This document shows, in pieces, positions 1-5,755 of a stretch of DNA of 9,588 bases (within the stretch, counting starts at the first letter, position 1; each line of letters opens with the position of its first letter). The DNA comes from Candidatus Omnitrophota bacterium (GTDB taxonomy: Bacteria > Omnitrophota > Gorgyraeia > Gygaellales > Profunditerraquicolaceae), in contig JACRHO010000130.1 in NCBI GenBank assembly GCA_016212045.1, positions 1-9,588 on the forward strand, read 5' to 3'. Made by a program: the position numbers and the translations under genes. The notes below the pieces were generated by a model. That model searched no databases. It saw nothing but the letters and a program-made list of their open reading frames with translations, and was not told the DNA's origin.

Positions 1-311
1 AACCTCAACTTAAAGAGGTCCTTGCTCAAATTTTGGCAGATAAAGTAAAAGCATTTGAGCCATATTGGGAAGATATTTTTAAAGAATTAAGTAATATCAC
101 CCCTGACAATATTTACCTTACAGAATTGGCGATGGAAAATAAGTTCATCATAATGAAAGGAATCGTGGGTTCTTTAGAAAAAGATGAACTTCTTTCTGAA
201 TTTATACTTACATTGGAGAAAGGAATTTTTAGTAAGGTAAAGTTGGTTACCAGCAAAGAATCAGAAGACAAGACAGCCAATAAGTTTGAATTAACCTGTT
301 GGGTTGATTAG
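1..311 (+). CDS. PilN-like pilus/secretion assembly protein, C-terminal part (5' truncated)
   Basis: The reading frame is open through the left edge (first full codon at position 3), so only the last 102 residues are seen. They read as a charged helix containing an aromatic WEDIFKEL segment, then 'SNITPDNIYLTEL', a strand ending in 'IMKGIVGS', a helix, and a final strand before the stop. This helix-strand layout, with 'P..I.LT.L' followed by a G-terminated strand, is typical of the periplasmic ferredoxin-like domain of PilN/GspL-type proteins. In those systems PilN binds cytoplasmic PilM through its N-terminus and pairs with PilO in the inner membrane. The N-terminal tail and membrane helix would lie upstream of the window. 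A PilO-like gene follows with no gap, which supports the call. A TTG at 33 could be taken as a start, but the frame and fold continue upstream of it, so I treat it as internal. Confidence 0.75.
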   Translation, partial: PQLKEVLAQILADKVKAFEPYWEDIFKELSNITPDNIYLTELAMENKFIIMKGIVGSLEKDELLSEFILTLEKGIFSKVKLVTSKESEDKTANKFELTCWVD

Positions 312-878
312 ATGGAAATTACAAAGGATAAACTCATAAAAATTATAGCGGGCACGGTAGTAATTGTCGTTATCGGGACTTATCTTTTTCTATACCGGCC
401 ACTTATGAGCAAATTAAAAAAACAGCATTCAGAATGTAGAGCCATTGAGTCCGAAGTAGAGCAAGCGCAAGAAGCAATAACCACTCTAAAGAAAAAAGAT
501 AAAAAAACCCTTCTGAACGAGGCAGATGTTTCAGTTGCTATAGATGAGTTGACTAAACAGGCTAAATCAAAAGGCCTCAATCTTATCTCTATCACTCCTA
601 AGCAAGTAAACCCCGTTAGAGAACTTCTTTCTGGGTCGGGGGCTTTCTCTAACGGGGTAAAGGAAAAAGAAGCCCTTTATAAAATTCTACCCATTGAGAT
701 GGAGATGGAGTCCACTTATGAAGATTTGGGTATATTTTTGGGTTCATTAGATAAACTAGAAAAGAGTTTAGCTACCATAGATAGTTTTAGCGTGATTTCA
801 GATAAAGAAAGGTCGTTAAATCTCAAAACAAAACTAGTGGTAAATATGTATCTGGCGAGCGGAGAACATGCAGAATAA
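312..878 (+). CDS. pilO: PilO-like inner-membrane pilus/secretion assembly protein
   Basis: This 188-residue protein has the PilO/GspM plan: a short cytoplasmic N-terminus, one membrane helix at about residues 9-28, a charged coiled-coil-like stretch at about 30-65, and a periplasmic alpha/beta domain from about 73. The domain contains 'KSKGLNLISITP' and 'LPIEMEMESTYEDLGIFLGSLDKLE', the latter (residues 126-150) being the most PilO-like part: a strand, then a helix that packs in the dimer. PilO pairs with PilN to link the motor side of the machine to the outer-membrane side. The ATG follows the pilN stop directly (TAGATG), so translation is probably coupled; I see no strong ribosome binding site. 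Residues 100-116 (NPVRELLSGSGAFSNGV) are encoded by a perfect DNA palindrome and look like an inserted linker between two strands. The family call is good; the exact symbol is an inference because GspM-type proteins look alike. Confidence 0.75.
   Translation: MEITKDKLIKIIAGTVVIVVIGTYLFLYRPLMSKLKKQHSECRAIESEVEQAQEAITTLKKKDKKTLLNEADVSVAIDELTKQAKSKGLNLISITPKQVNPVRELLSGSGAFSNGVKEKEALYKILPIEMEMESTYEDLGIFLGSLDKLEKSLATIDSFSVISDKERSLNLKTKLVVNMYLASGEHAE
610..658 (+). repeat. Perfect 14-bp inverted repeat within pilO (palindromic element-like)
   Basis: ACCCCGTTAGAGAA at 610-623 is repeated exactly in reverse complement at 645-658, with a 21-nt loop between. A hairpin this long and GC-rich is unlikely by chance in a coding region of this composition. 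It is translated in frame as PilO residues 100-116, between two predicted strands, and the frame stays open. This resembles palindromic mini-elements that insert within genes, such as the Rickettsia palindromic elements, but that comparison is by form only. Confidence 0.8.
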
Positions 879-1290
879 AAAATTGATAATATTGGCTGTT
901 TTAGGGGTATTGGCTATTTTTAGTTTATTCTACGGTATCTTTGTTCCTTCTAAAACAAGACGCCCGCCTCAAGTGAGAGAGTCAGATATTCAACCAGAGA
1001 GAAAAGTTTCCTTGGCGGGAAAACCTATTTTGACCCAAAGAATTGCCAAGATGACAAATTATACCTCCTGGGGTAGGAGTCCATTTACGCTCCAAAAAAC
1101 TTCATCTAAGGCATTTAAAGGTTTAATTCTGGACGGTATAATGTGGGATAAAGAAAAACCCCTGGCGATCATAAACAATGATATAGTAAAAATAGGCGAT
1201 AATGTTAGTGGAAATATAGTAGTTGATATAAAACAAGATAAGGTTATCTTAAACGACGGCACCAAGGATTTTGAACTCAAATTAGATTAG
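868..1290 (+). CDS. PilP/GspB-like single-pass periplasmic assembly protein
   Basis: This 140-residue protein has a membrane helix at about residues 5-26 and no lipobox cysteine, unlike classical PilP lipoproteins. A flexible linker rich in Arg and Pro follows, then a small beta domain at about 83-140. That domain shows 'LILDGIMWDKEKPLAIIN', 'VKIGDNVSG' and 'QDKVILNDGTKDFEL', the pattern of the PilP/GspC homology region and especially the C-terminal domain of GspB-type proteins (a strand ending in G, an 'alINn' strand, a 'vGd.v.g' turn, then the last strands). These domains contact the secretin or its partners. The start overlaps the end of the pilO-like gene by 11 bases, and CGGAGA lies 5 bases before the ATG, so coupling is likely. 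No secretin gene follows, although one commonly does in pilMNOPQ operons. The fold-level call is fairly firm; PilP versus GspB or GspC cannot be settled here. Confidence 0.65.
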   Translation: MQNKKLIILAVLGVLAIFSLFYGIFVPSKTRRPPQVRESDIQPERKVSLAGKPILTQRIAKMTNYTSWGRSPFTLQKTSSKAFKGLILDGIMWDKEKPLAIINNDIVKIGDNVSGNIVVDIKQDKVILNDGTKDFELKLD

Positions 1291-1400
1291 ACTCCCCCTT
1301 TCTGCTATAAACTCCTTAATCAGCTCTACATTTTTTGAGTTTCCTTTATCAATTATCTGTGGTAAAATTAGCATTGTTCTGCTTGTGACTTGAAGTTTTC

Positions 1401-1424
1401 TTCTTCCCCGAGGTTAGGGAAGAA
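1401..1424. repeat. Short inverted repeat in spacer (8-bp stem, 8-nt loop)
   Basis: TTCTTCCC at 1401-1408 pairs with GGGAAGAA at 1417-1424. It lies between the pilus operon and the toxin-antitoxin promoter. It is not followed by a T-run on either strand, so it does not meet the standard for an intrinsic terminator. It could still slow polymerase or mark the end of the upstream message. Confidence 0.35.
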
Positions 1425-1478
1425 AAGCTAACATTCAGGTTGCCGGGTGAGTTTTTGGCAAATCTTGTAAAGATTATC

Positions 1479-1507
1479 TTGACAAAATACCGTTTATAGT
1501 TTATACT
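1479..1507 (+). promoter_or_regulatory. Sigma-70-type promoter of the toxin-antitoxin operon
   Basis: TTGACA at 1479-1484 is a perfect -35 hexamer. TATACT at 1502-1507 differs from the consensus -10 by one base. The spacer is exactly 17 nt. Transcription would start near 1513-1516, giving a leader of about 40 nt before the antitoxin ATG. It is the best promoter I can see in the window and serves the antitoxin-toxin pair. Confidence 0.8.
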
Positions 1508-1508
1508 T

Positions 1509-1521
1509 TTACTGAGAGTAA
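1509..1521. promoter_or_regulatory. Possible operator (TTACT-GAG-AGTAA)
   Basis: A 5-bp perfect inverted repeat with a 3-nt centre lies just downstream of the -10 box, over the expected transcription start. AbrB-fold antitoxins, alone or with their toxin, often repress their own promoter, so this is a plausible binding site. The position is suggestive but the arms are short. Confidence 0.3.
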
Positions 1522-1538
1522 GAATGTAAGGAAGTAAG

Positions 1539-1545
1539 AAAGGAG
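1539..1545 (+). promoter_or_regulatory. Ribosome binding site deciding the antitoxin start
   Basis: AAAGGAG lies 8 nt before the ATG at 1554. The alternative in-frame GTG at 1545 overlaps the site itself and cannot use it, so the ATG is preferred. Confidence 0.75.
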
Positions 1546-1553
1546 TGATTAAA

Positions 1554-1817
1554 ATGACTGTTCTTGAGACCGCGAAAATTACCTCAAAAGGGCAAGTTAC
1601 TATCCCTAACCGCATAAGGAAACTCTTGCATGTGGAAACCGGCTCTTCTTTAGCCTTTGGTTTAAGTAAAGAAGGAGTAGTGTTATTGCCCTGCAAGATT
1701 ACAGCTAATTCGCCTTATACGGCAGCGGAGTGGGCAAAAATAGAAAAATTAGCCTCTCTAAAGGGCAAGGTATATAAGAGCGTAAAAAAAGCGAAAAAGC
1801 ATATTGAGGCATTATGA
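1554..1817 (+). CDS. SpoVT/AbrB (MazE-like) antitoxin
   Basis: With the ATG start at 1554 the protein is 87 residues. Residues 6-48 form a swapped-hairpin AbrB domain: 'AKITSKGQVTIPNRIRKLL', then 'ETGSSLAFGL' and 'GVVLLP'. The 'SKGQVTIP..IR..L' signature is the classic DNA-binding element. The C-terminal 40 residues are helical and rich in lysine, as expected for the segment that wraps and neutralises a toxin. The gene overlaps the toxin by four bases (ATGA), it has its own strong promoter and ribosome binding site, and it precedes the toxin, the usual antitoxin-first order. It probably represses its own promoter together with the toxin. No symbol is given because the family has many members (PrlF, MazE, VapB, AbrB-like). 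Confidence 0.88.
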   Translation: MTVLETAKITSKGQVTIPNRIRKLLHVETGSSLAFGLSKEGVVLLPCKITANSPYTAAEWAKIEKLASLKGKVYKSVKKAKKHIEAL

Positions 1818-2092
1818 GATTTGAATTTAAGCCTTCCTTTGACAGGTCCGTTAAGAAGTTGCCTGGCAGAGAAAAAGAGGAGATAAAGGAAGTTGCTTTT
1901 CAGGCAATAGATATATTATCTCAAGATAGAATAATCCATAAAGGGCTTGGCCTAAAACGCCTCAAAGGAGATTTTTGGGAGATAAGAAAAGGGCTTAAAG
2001 CAAGAATACTTTTTCGTTGGCAAGGCGATTTAGCAGAATTTATCCTTGCTGGCGACCATAATGACATAAAGCGATTCTTAAAGAATATTTAG
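1814..2092 (+). CDS. RelE/ParE-superfamily toxin
   Basis: This 92-residue basic protein matches the RelE/ParE fold: an N-terminal strand 'FEFKPSFDRSVKKLP', two helices (about 17-37), then 'LKRLKGDFWEIRKG.KARILFRW' and a last strand ending 'AGDHNDIKRFL'. Family toxins of the RelE type cut mRNA on the ribosome, while ParE types poison gyrase. The basic residues R58, K62 and R64 and the late H82/K86 region could suit RNA cleavage, but the catalytic set of E. coli RelE is not clearly reproduced and there is no Tyr near the C-terminus. I therefore do not choose between RNase and gyrase poison. It is coupled to the AbrB-type antitoxin by an ATGA overlap. A RelE-fold toxin with an AbrB-fold antitoxin has precedent in YhaV-PrlF. 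Confidence 0.85.
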   Translation: MRFEFKPSFDRSVKKLPGREKEEIKEVAFQAIDILSQDRIIHKGLGLKRLKGDFWEIRKGLKARILFRWQGDLAEFILAGDHNDIKRFLKNI

Positions 2093-2138
2093 CCATTTTT
2101 AGGACTGGAAGTCAGCCGACCCAGCTATTTTTGTTGAA

Positions 2139-2178
2139 GGCGGAATCCCGCCTGCGTTTATTTAACTGCTTGGCGGGA
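2139..2178 (+). repeat. Two overlapping, mutually exclusive hairpins before acyP
   Basis: GGCGG at 2139-2143 pairs with CCGCC at 2148-2152 (4-nt loop). TCCCGCC at 2146-2152 can instead pair with GGCGGGA at 2172-2178 (19-nt loop). Both use the same CCGCC, so only one can form. They sit in the 134-nt spacer between the toxin stop and acyP, a position where a leader switch or a dispersed palindrome would be possible. There is no T-run after either hairpin. Confidence 0.45.
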
Positions 2179-2226
2179 AATTCTCAAAATAGGTTCGCAC
2201 AGCGTTTAATAGCTGCGATTTAGGTT

Positions 2227-2499
2227 ATGCAGAAACAAATCCACATTTTTTATACCGGTAGGGTGCAAGGGATAGGATTTCGTTTTACTGCCCAGGATAT
2301 TGCCCAGGATTTAGGGGTTATGGGCTGGGTGAAAAATTTACGGGACGCTAGGGTGGAGATTGTAGCTGAGGCAGAAGAGGAGATTTTAAAAGATTTCTTA
2401 GATAGGCTCAACAAATATTTTGCCCGATATATACAGGATACAGATACAGATTGGAAAGCAGCAAGCGGTGAATTTAAAGATTTTGGCATTGAGTTCTGA
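2227..2499 (+). CDS. acyP: Acylphosphatase
   Basis: This 90-residue protein is the normal length for the family, which hydrolyses acyl phosphates such as acetyl phosphate or 1,3-bisphosphoglycerate. The signature loop 'GRVQGIGFR' spans residues 11-19, with R19 as the phosphate-binding arginine, and 'GWVKN' ends at N37, the residue that orients the attacking water. The central beta strand 'VEIVAEAEEEIL' also fits. Position 16 is Ile where many homologues have Val. The ATG at 2227 has no good Shine-Dalgarno sequence (only TAGGTT immediately before). It is the first gene of the block running to xerD, and its stop overlaps the next start as TGATG. No promoter could be called confidently in the spacer before it. 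Confidence 0.93.
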   Translation: MQKQIHIFYTGRVQGIGFRFTAQDIAQDLGVMGWVKNLRDARVEIVAEAEEEILKDFLDRLNKYFARYIQDTDTDWKAASGEFKDFGIEF

Positions 2500-3227
2500 T
2501 GCGGTATGCTATATTTGCGGATATACATTCAAACCTGGAAGCATTTGATGCGGTAATCCAGGCCCTAAATCAGGAATCCATTGATAAATATTTATGTCTG
2601 GGCGATGTAGTAGGATACGCTGCTAATCCCAAAGAATGTATCCAGAAGGTAAGGGACCTGGCGATGATTACGGTGGCAGGCAACCACGACTGGGCAAGCG
2701 TAGGATTATTTTCGTTAGATTATTTTAATCCTGTGGCAGCGCAGGCCTTACTCTGGACGAAGCGTAATCTGGATGAGCAAGATAGATATTTTTTGGAATC
2801 CTTAAAGCTTATTTATAAAAATGAAGATTTAACTTTGGTACATGCAACCTTGAATAATCCCCAGGACTTTAACTATATGGATAATACTTATATTGCTGCA
2901 GAAACTCTCGGGTTATTAGAGAATAATATCTGTTTTATAGGTCATACTCATCGGCCTGGTATATTTATTAAAGATAAAGAAGACAGCGTCCAATATAAAG
3001 AGGTAGATAAAATTGATATTAAAGAAGGTTCTAAATATATTATAAATGTAGGCAGCGTCGGTCAGCCGCGGGACGGAAACCCCGATGCCGCATATGCCAT
3101 ATATGATACCAAAAAGAAGCAGGTAGAGATTCAAAGAATAAGTTACGATTGGGAAACGACGAGAAAAAAGATTCACGCTACTAGTTTGCCAAAATTTTTG
3201 GGAGATCGGCTTCTAGTGGGTAGGTGA
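2499..3227 (+). CDS. Calcineurin-like metallophosphoesterase (YfcE/MJ0936 type)
   Basis: This 242-residue protein has a complete set of two-metal phosphoesterase motifs: D8-x-H10 ('FADIHSN'), 'LGDVVG' with D36, 'GNHDW' with N62 and H63, H115 in 'LVHATL', and 'GHTHRP' with H149 and H151. 'INVGSVGQPRDGNP' is the conserved loop seen in the Metallophos_2 group. Such enzymes act on phosphodiesters or phosphomonoesters; the physiological substrate cannot be read from the sequence. There is no signal peptide, so it is cytoplasmic. It starts within the acyP stop codon (TGATG) and ends 6 nt before ligA, so it is surely co-transcribed with both. Confidence 0.9.
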   Translation: MRYAIFADIHSNLEAFDAVIQALNQESIDKYLCLGDVVGYAANPKECIQKVRDLAMITVAGNHDWASVGLFSLDYFNPVAAQALLWTKRNLDEQDRYFLESLKLIYKNEDLTLVHATLNNPQDFNYMDNTYIAAETLGLLENNICFIGHTHRPGIFIKDKEDSVQYKEVDKIDIKEGSKYIINVGSVGQPRDGNPDAAYAIYDTKKKQVEIQRISYDWETTRKKIHATSLPKFLGDRLLVGR

Positions 3228-3233
3228 TAATAT

Positions 3234-5225
3234 ATGGTTAAAGATATAGAGAAACAGATACAGAATTTAAGAGAGCAAATCCAGCGCCACGATTATCTGT
3301 ATTATGTATTATCTCAACCTGAGCTCTCGGATAAAGAATACGATGATTTAATGAGAAAACTTAAAAGTTTAGAGGATCTATACCCGCAATTTAAATCTGA
3401 GGTTTCTCCTACGGTGAGAGTAAGTGGCGGAGTATTAGCAGGATTTAAAACCGCAAGGCACAGACAGAAGATGCTGTCTTTAGATAACACCTATTCATTT
3501 GAAGAATTAAGAGATTGGGATGAGCGCGTCCATAAAGGCCTAAGGAGTGAATTAGTAGAATATCTGGCAGAACACAAGATTGACGGCGTCAGCGTTAATC
3601 TTACCTATATTAAGGCAAAGTTGACCGTTGCTGCTACCCGTGGCGACGGAGAGACAGGCGAGGATATTACCCAGAATATAAAGACCATCCGCGCTATCCC
3701 TTTAAGATTAGCCGGCAGAGACATCCCAGATTTAATGGAAATCCGCGGCGAGGCCTATATGAGTAAAAGCGAGTTTGCGGCCTTAAACCGGGAAAAAGAA
3801 AAGGCAGGCGAGGTATTATTCGCTAATCCCCGCAACGCTACATCAGGGTCCCTGAAACTTCTGGATACCAGCGTAGTCGCCAAAAGAAAGTTGCGTTTTT
3901 TTGCCCATTCTTTAGGAGGATACAAAGGCACGGATATTGATACGCACCTCTTATACTTAGAAAAATTAAAAGCCTGGGGCGTCTGTGTAAATCCCCATTC
4001 CAAACTCTGCAAGAACTTAGACGAGGTGATTGATTATTGCAATAGTTGGGAGAAGAAAAGAGAAAAACTTGATTACCAGATAGACGGCATCGTCATTAAA
4101 ATAAATAGCCTCACCCAGCAGAAAAAGTTAGGTTTTACCTTAAAGAGCCCGCGTTGGGCAGTGGCCTATAAATTTCCCGCGCAACAGGCTACCACTGTAG
4201 TTTTAAAAATTAATCTGAATGTCGGCAGGACCGGAGTGATTACTCCTACCGCAGAACTCAAACCCGTAGCCTGCGCCGGTGTAATCATCAGGCACGCCAC
4301 CTTACATAATTTTGATGAGATTAGGCGTTTAAATATCCGCGCAGGGGACACCGTGTTGATTGAAAGGGCAGGCGAGGTTATCCCTAAAGTAGTAAAAGTA
4401 GTAAAGCATACAGGCAAAGGGTTTTTTCCTATCCCCCAGACCTGCCCGGTATGTCATGGTAAAGTGATAAGAGAGAAAGTTGAAGATGTGGCTTACCGCT
4501 GCATTAATTCTTCCTGCCCGGCGCAATTGGAAAGAGGTTTATTGCATTTTGCCTCTCGGCAGGCCATGGATATTCAGGGGTTGGGCGAATCACTAGTGGC
4601 GCAATTAGTGCAGTTAAAATTGGTGCGCAATTTTGCCGATATCTATAAATTAAAAAGAGAGGATTTGTTTAAATTAGAATTATTTAAAGATAGGAAGGCG
4701 GATAATTTACTTTCCGCCATAAAGAAAAGCACTGCCCAGCCATTATCCCGCTTGATCTATGCCTTAGGTATACGCCATGTGGGAGAAAAGGCCGCTTATG
4801 TTTTAGCCCAGAATTTTAAGACCATGGATAATTTATTGGCTGCCAAGAAAGAAGACTTTGACAAGATCTATGAAGTCGGGCCGGTGATGGCTCAGGCAAT
4901 TGTAGATTATTTCTCTGCCGCTGCGACAAAAAAACTTATGGCGGAATTTAAGAACGCAGGACTGAACTTAAAAGAAGAAGTGGCGAAAGTAAAACCTACT
5001 GTCTTTACCGGCAAGGCGATAGTTTTTACCGGAGAATTGAAAGAATATACGCGCTCTCAGGCCGAGGGATTAGTCCGTAAGACAGCAGGTATTGTCTCCT
5101 CAGGCGTGTCCCAAAATACCGATTTTGTCGTAACCGGAGAGAATCCCGGCTCAAAATACGATAAAGCCAAAAAATTGGGCATAAAGATTATTAATGAGAA
5201 AGAGTTTAAGGAGCTGATTAAGTGA
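3234..5225 (+). CDS. ligA: NAD+-dependent DNA ligase LigA
   Basis: This 663-residue protein is full length for LigA, which seals nicks in replication and repair using NAD+. The domains are in the usual order. Domain Ia at about 1-65 contains 'YYVLSQPELSDKEYDDLM' for NMN/NAD+ binding. The adenylation domain follows, with K115 in 'HKIDG' as the nucleotidyl lysine, 'RGEAYM' (E173) and 'DGIVIK' (284-289). The OB fold has 'GRTGVITPTAELKPV'. A four-cysteine zinc finger uses C404, C407, C423 and C428. HhH repeats span about 440-580, including 'LGIRHVGEKAA'. A BRCT domain covers about 588-663, with 'GKAIVFTGEL' and 'TGENPGSKYDKAKKLG'. All key residues are present. The ATG at 3234 has AGGTG upstream. 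The stop overlaps the next gene's start (GTGA). Confidence 0.97.
   Translation: MVKDIEKQIQNLREQIQRHDYLYYVLSQPELSDKEYDDLMRKLKSLEDLYPQFKSEVSPTVRVSGGVLAGFKTARHRQKMLSLDNTYSFEELRDWDERVHKGLRSELVEYLAEHKIDGVSVNLTYIKAKLTVAATRGDGETGEDITQNIKTIRAIPLRLAGRDIPDLMEIRGEAYMSKSEFAALNREKEKAGEVLFANPRNATSGSLKLLDTSVVAKRKLRFFAHSLGGYKGTDIDTHLLYLEKLKAWGVCVNPHSKLCKNLDEVIDYCNSWEKKREKLDYQIDGIVIKINSLTQQKKLGFTLKSPRWAVAYKFPAQQATTVVLKINLNVGRTGVITPTAELKPVACAGVIIRHATLHNFDEIRRLNIRAGDTVLIERAGEVIPKVVKVVKHTGKGFFPIPQTCPVCHGKVIREKVEDVAYRCINSSCPAQLERGLLHFASRQAMDIQGLGESLVAQLVQLKLVRNFADIYKLKREDLFKLELFKDRKADNLLSAIKKSTAQPLSRLIYALGIRHVGEKAAYVLAQNFKTMDNLLAAKKEDFDKIYEVGPVMAQAIVDYFSAAATKKLMAEFKNAGLNLKEEVAKVKPTVFTGKAIVFTGELKEYTRSQAEGLVRKTAGIVSSGVSQNTDFVVTGENPGSKYDKAKKLGIKIINEKEFKELIK
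5208..5213 (+). promoter_or_regulatory. Ribosome binding site deciding the lipoprotein start
   Basis: AAGGAG sits inside the end of ligA, 8 nt before GTG 5222 and 14 nt before ATG 5228. The spacing favours the GTG, which also gives the GTGA overlap seen again at 5752. Confidence 0.6.
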
Positions 5226-5755
5226 AAATGCAGATAAACGCAAGAATAAAAATAAAACGCAAAGTTACGCAGACCATTTTACTAGTTACTAGTTACTCGT
5301 TACTAGTAACTTTAATCGGCTGCGATGCCTTTGTGCGGAAGTTTACCCGCAAGCCAAAAAAAGAACAAATACCCCAGGAAGAAATGGTGGTTGCGCCGGT
5401 AGAGTATGAGGTACCGATAATGACCAAAGAAGAGATGTACCGGCAGCATTTTTTATATTGGAAATCCTGGCATGACGAGTTGATTCAGGCGCTCTCGCCT
5501 AACCAGAACCAGAAGAAAAAGATAGATTGCGCCGAGCAGGCAATCACCAATCTGGAACGTTTATACCTTATGTTAGATGAACAAAGGCAGGCCAAGTTAG
5601 ATATTTATCTGAATCAGTTTAAGGAACTAAAAGACGCAGTCAGCAAAGATATATATGGCCAAAGGGTTTCCTTTGAACACGCCACTGCCGAACAGATAAA
5701 GACAAATATCCTGCGCCATTTTTCTTATCAGAAAATAAAGGATTATCTGAAGTGA
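5222..5755 (+). CDS. Predicted lipoprotein of unknown function
   Basis: I do not recognise the family of this 177-residue protein. A basic N-terminus (residues 1-14) is followed by a hydrophobic core at about 18-32 and a lipobox 'LIGC' with C34 as the predicted lipidation site. Residue +2 is Asp, which in E. coli would keep a lipoprotein in the inner membrane; whether that rule applies here is unknown. Residues 37-65 are a basic, then proline- and glutamate-containing linker. From about 68 the rest looks all-helical and charged. It may be an exported helical adaptor, but no enzyme motif is visible. The signal-peptide core (L20-V29) is encoded by a heptanucleotide tandem repeat. It overlaps ligA by four bases and the MBL gene by four bases, so it belongs to the same operon. 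ATG 5228 is a less well spaced alternative start. Confidence 0.75.
   Translation: MKMQINARIKIKRKVTQTILLVTSYSLLVTLIGCDAFVRKFTRKPKKEQIPQEEMVVAPVEYEVPIMTKEEMYRQHFLYWKSWHDELIQALSPNQNQKKKIDCAEQAITNLERLYLMLDEQRQAKLDIYLNQFKELKDAVSKDIYGQRVSFEHATAEQIKTNILRHFSYQKIKDYLK
5279..5311 (+). repeat. TTACTAG heptamer tandem array within the lipoprotein signal peptide
   Basis: Four consecutive 7-bp units occupy 5279-5306: TTACTAG, TTACTAG, TTACTCG, TTACTAG. The last unit runs into a 12-bp perfect palindrome, GTTACTAGTAAC (5299-5310). Because 7 is not a multiple of 3, the protein period is seven residues (LLVTSYS, then LLVT). An uninterrupted three-unit array would place a TAG in frame; the A-to-C change at 5298 makes it TCG. 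Confidence 0.9.

Noticed and set aside
694..712. GAGATG hexamer repetition in pilO
   Set aside because: It is only about two and a half units, encodes an ordinary EMEMES strand and needs no special explanation.
1401..1424. Intrinsic terminator for the pilus operon
   Set aside because: The hairpin is weak and lacks a following T-run on both strands, so I list it only as an inverted repeat.
1349..1696. 115-codon minus-strand frame across the antitoxin promoter
   Set aside because: It runs antisense through the promoter and the AbrB domain and its translation shows no family pattern, so it is a shadow of the antitoxin gene.
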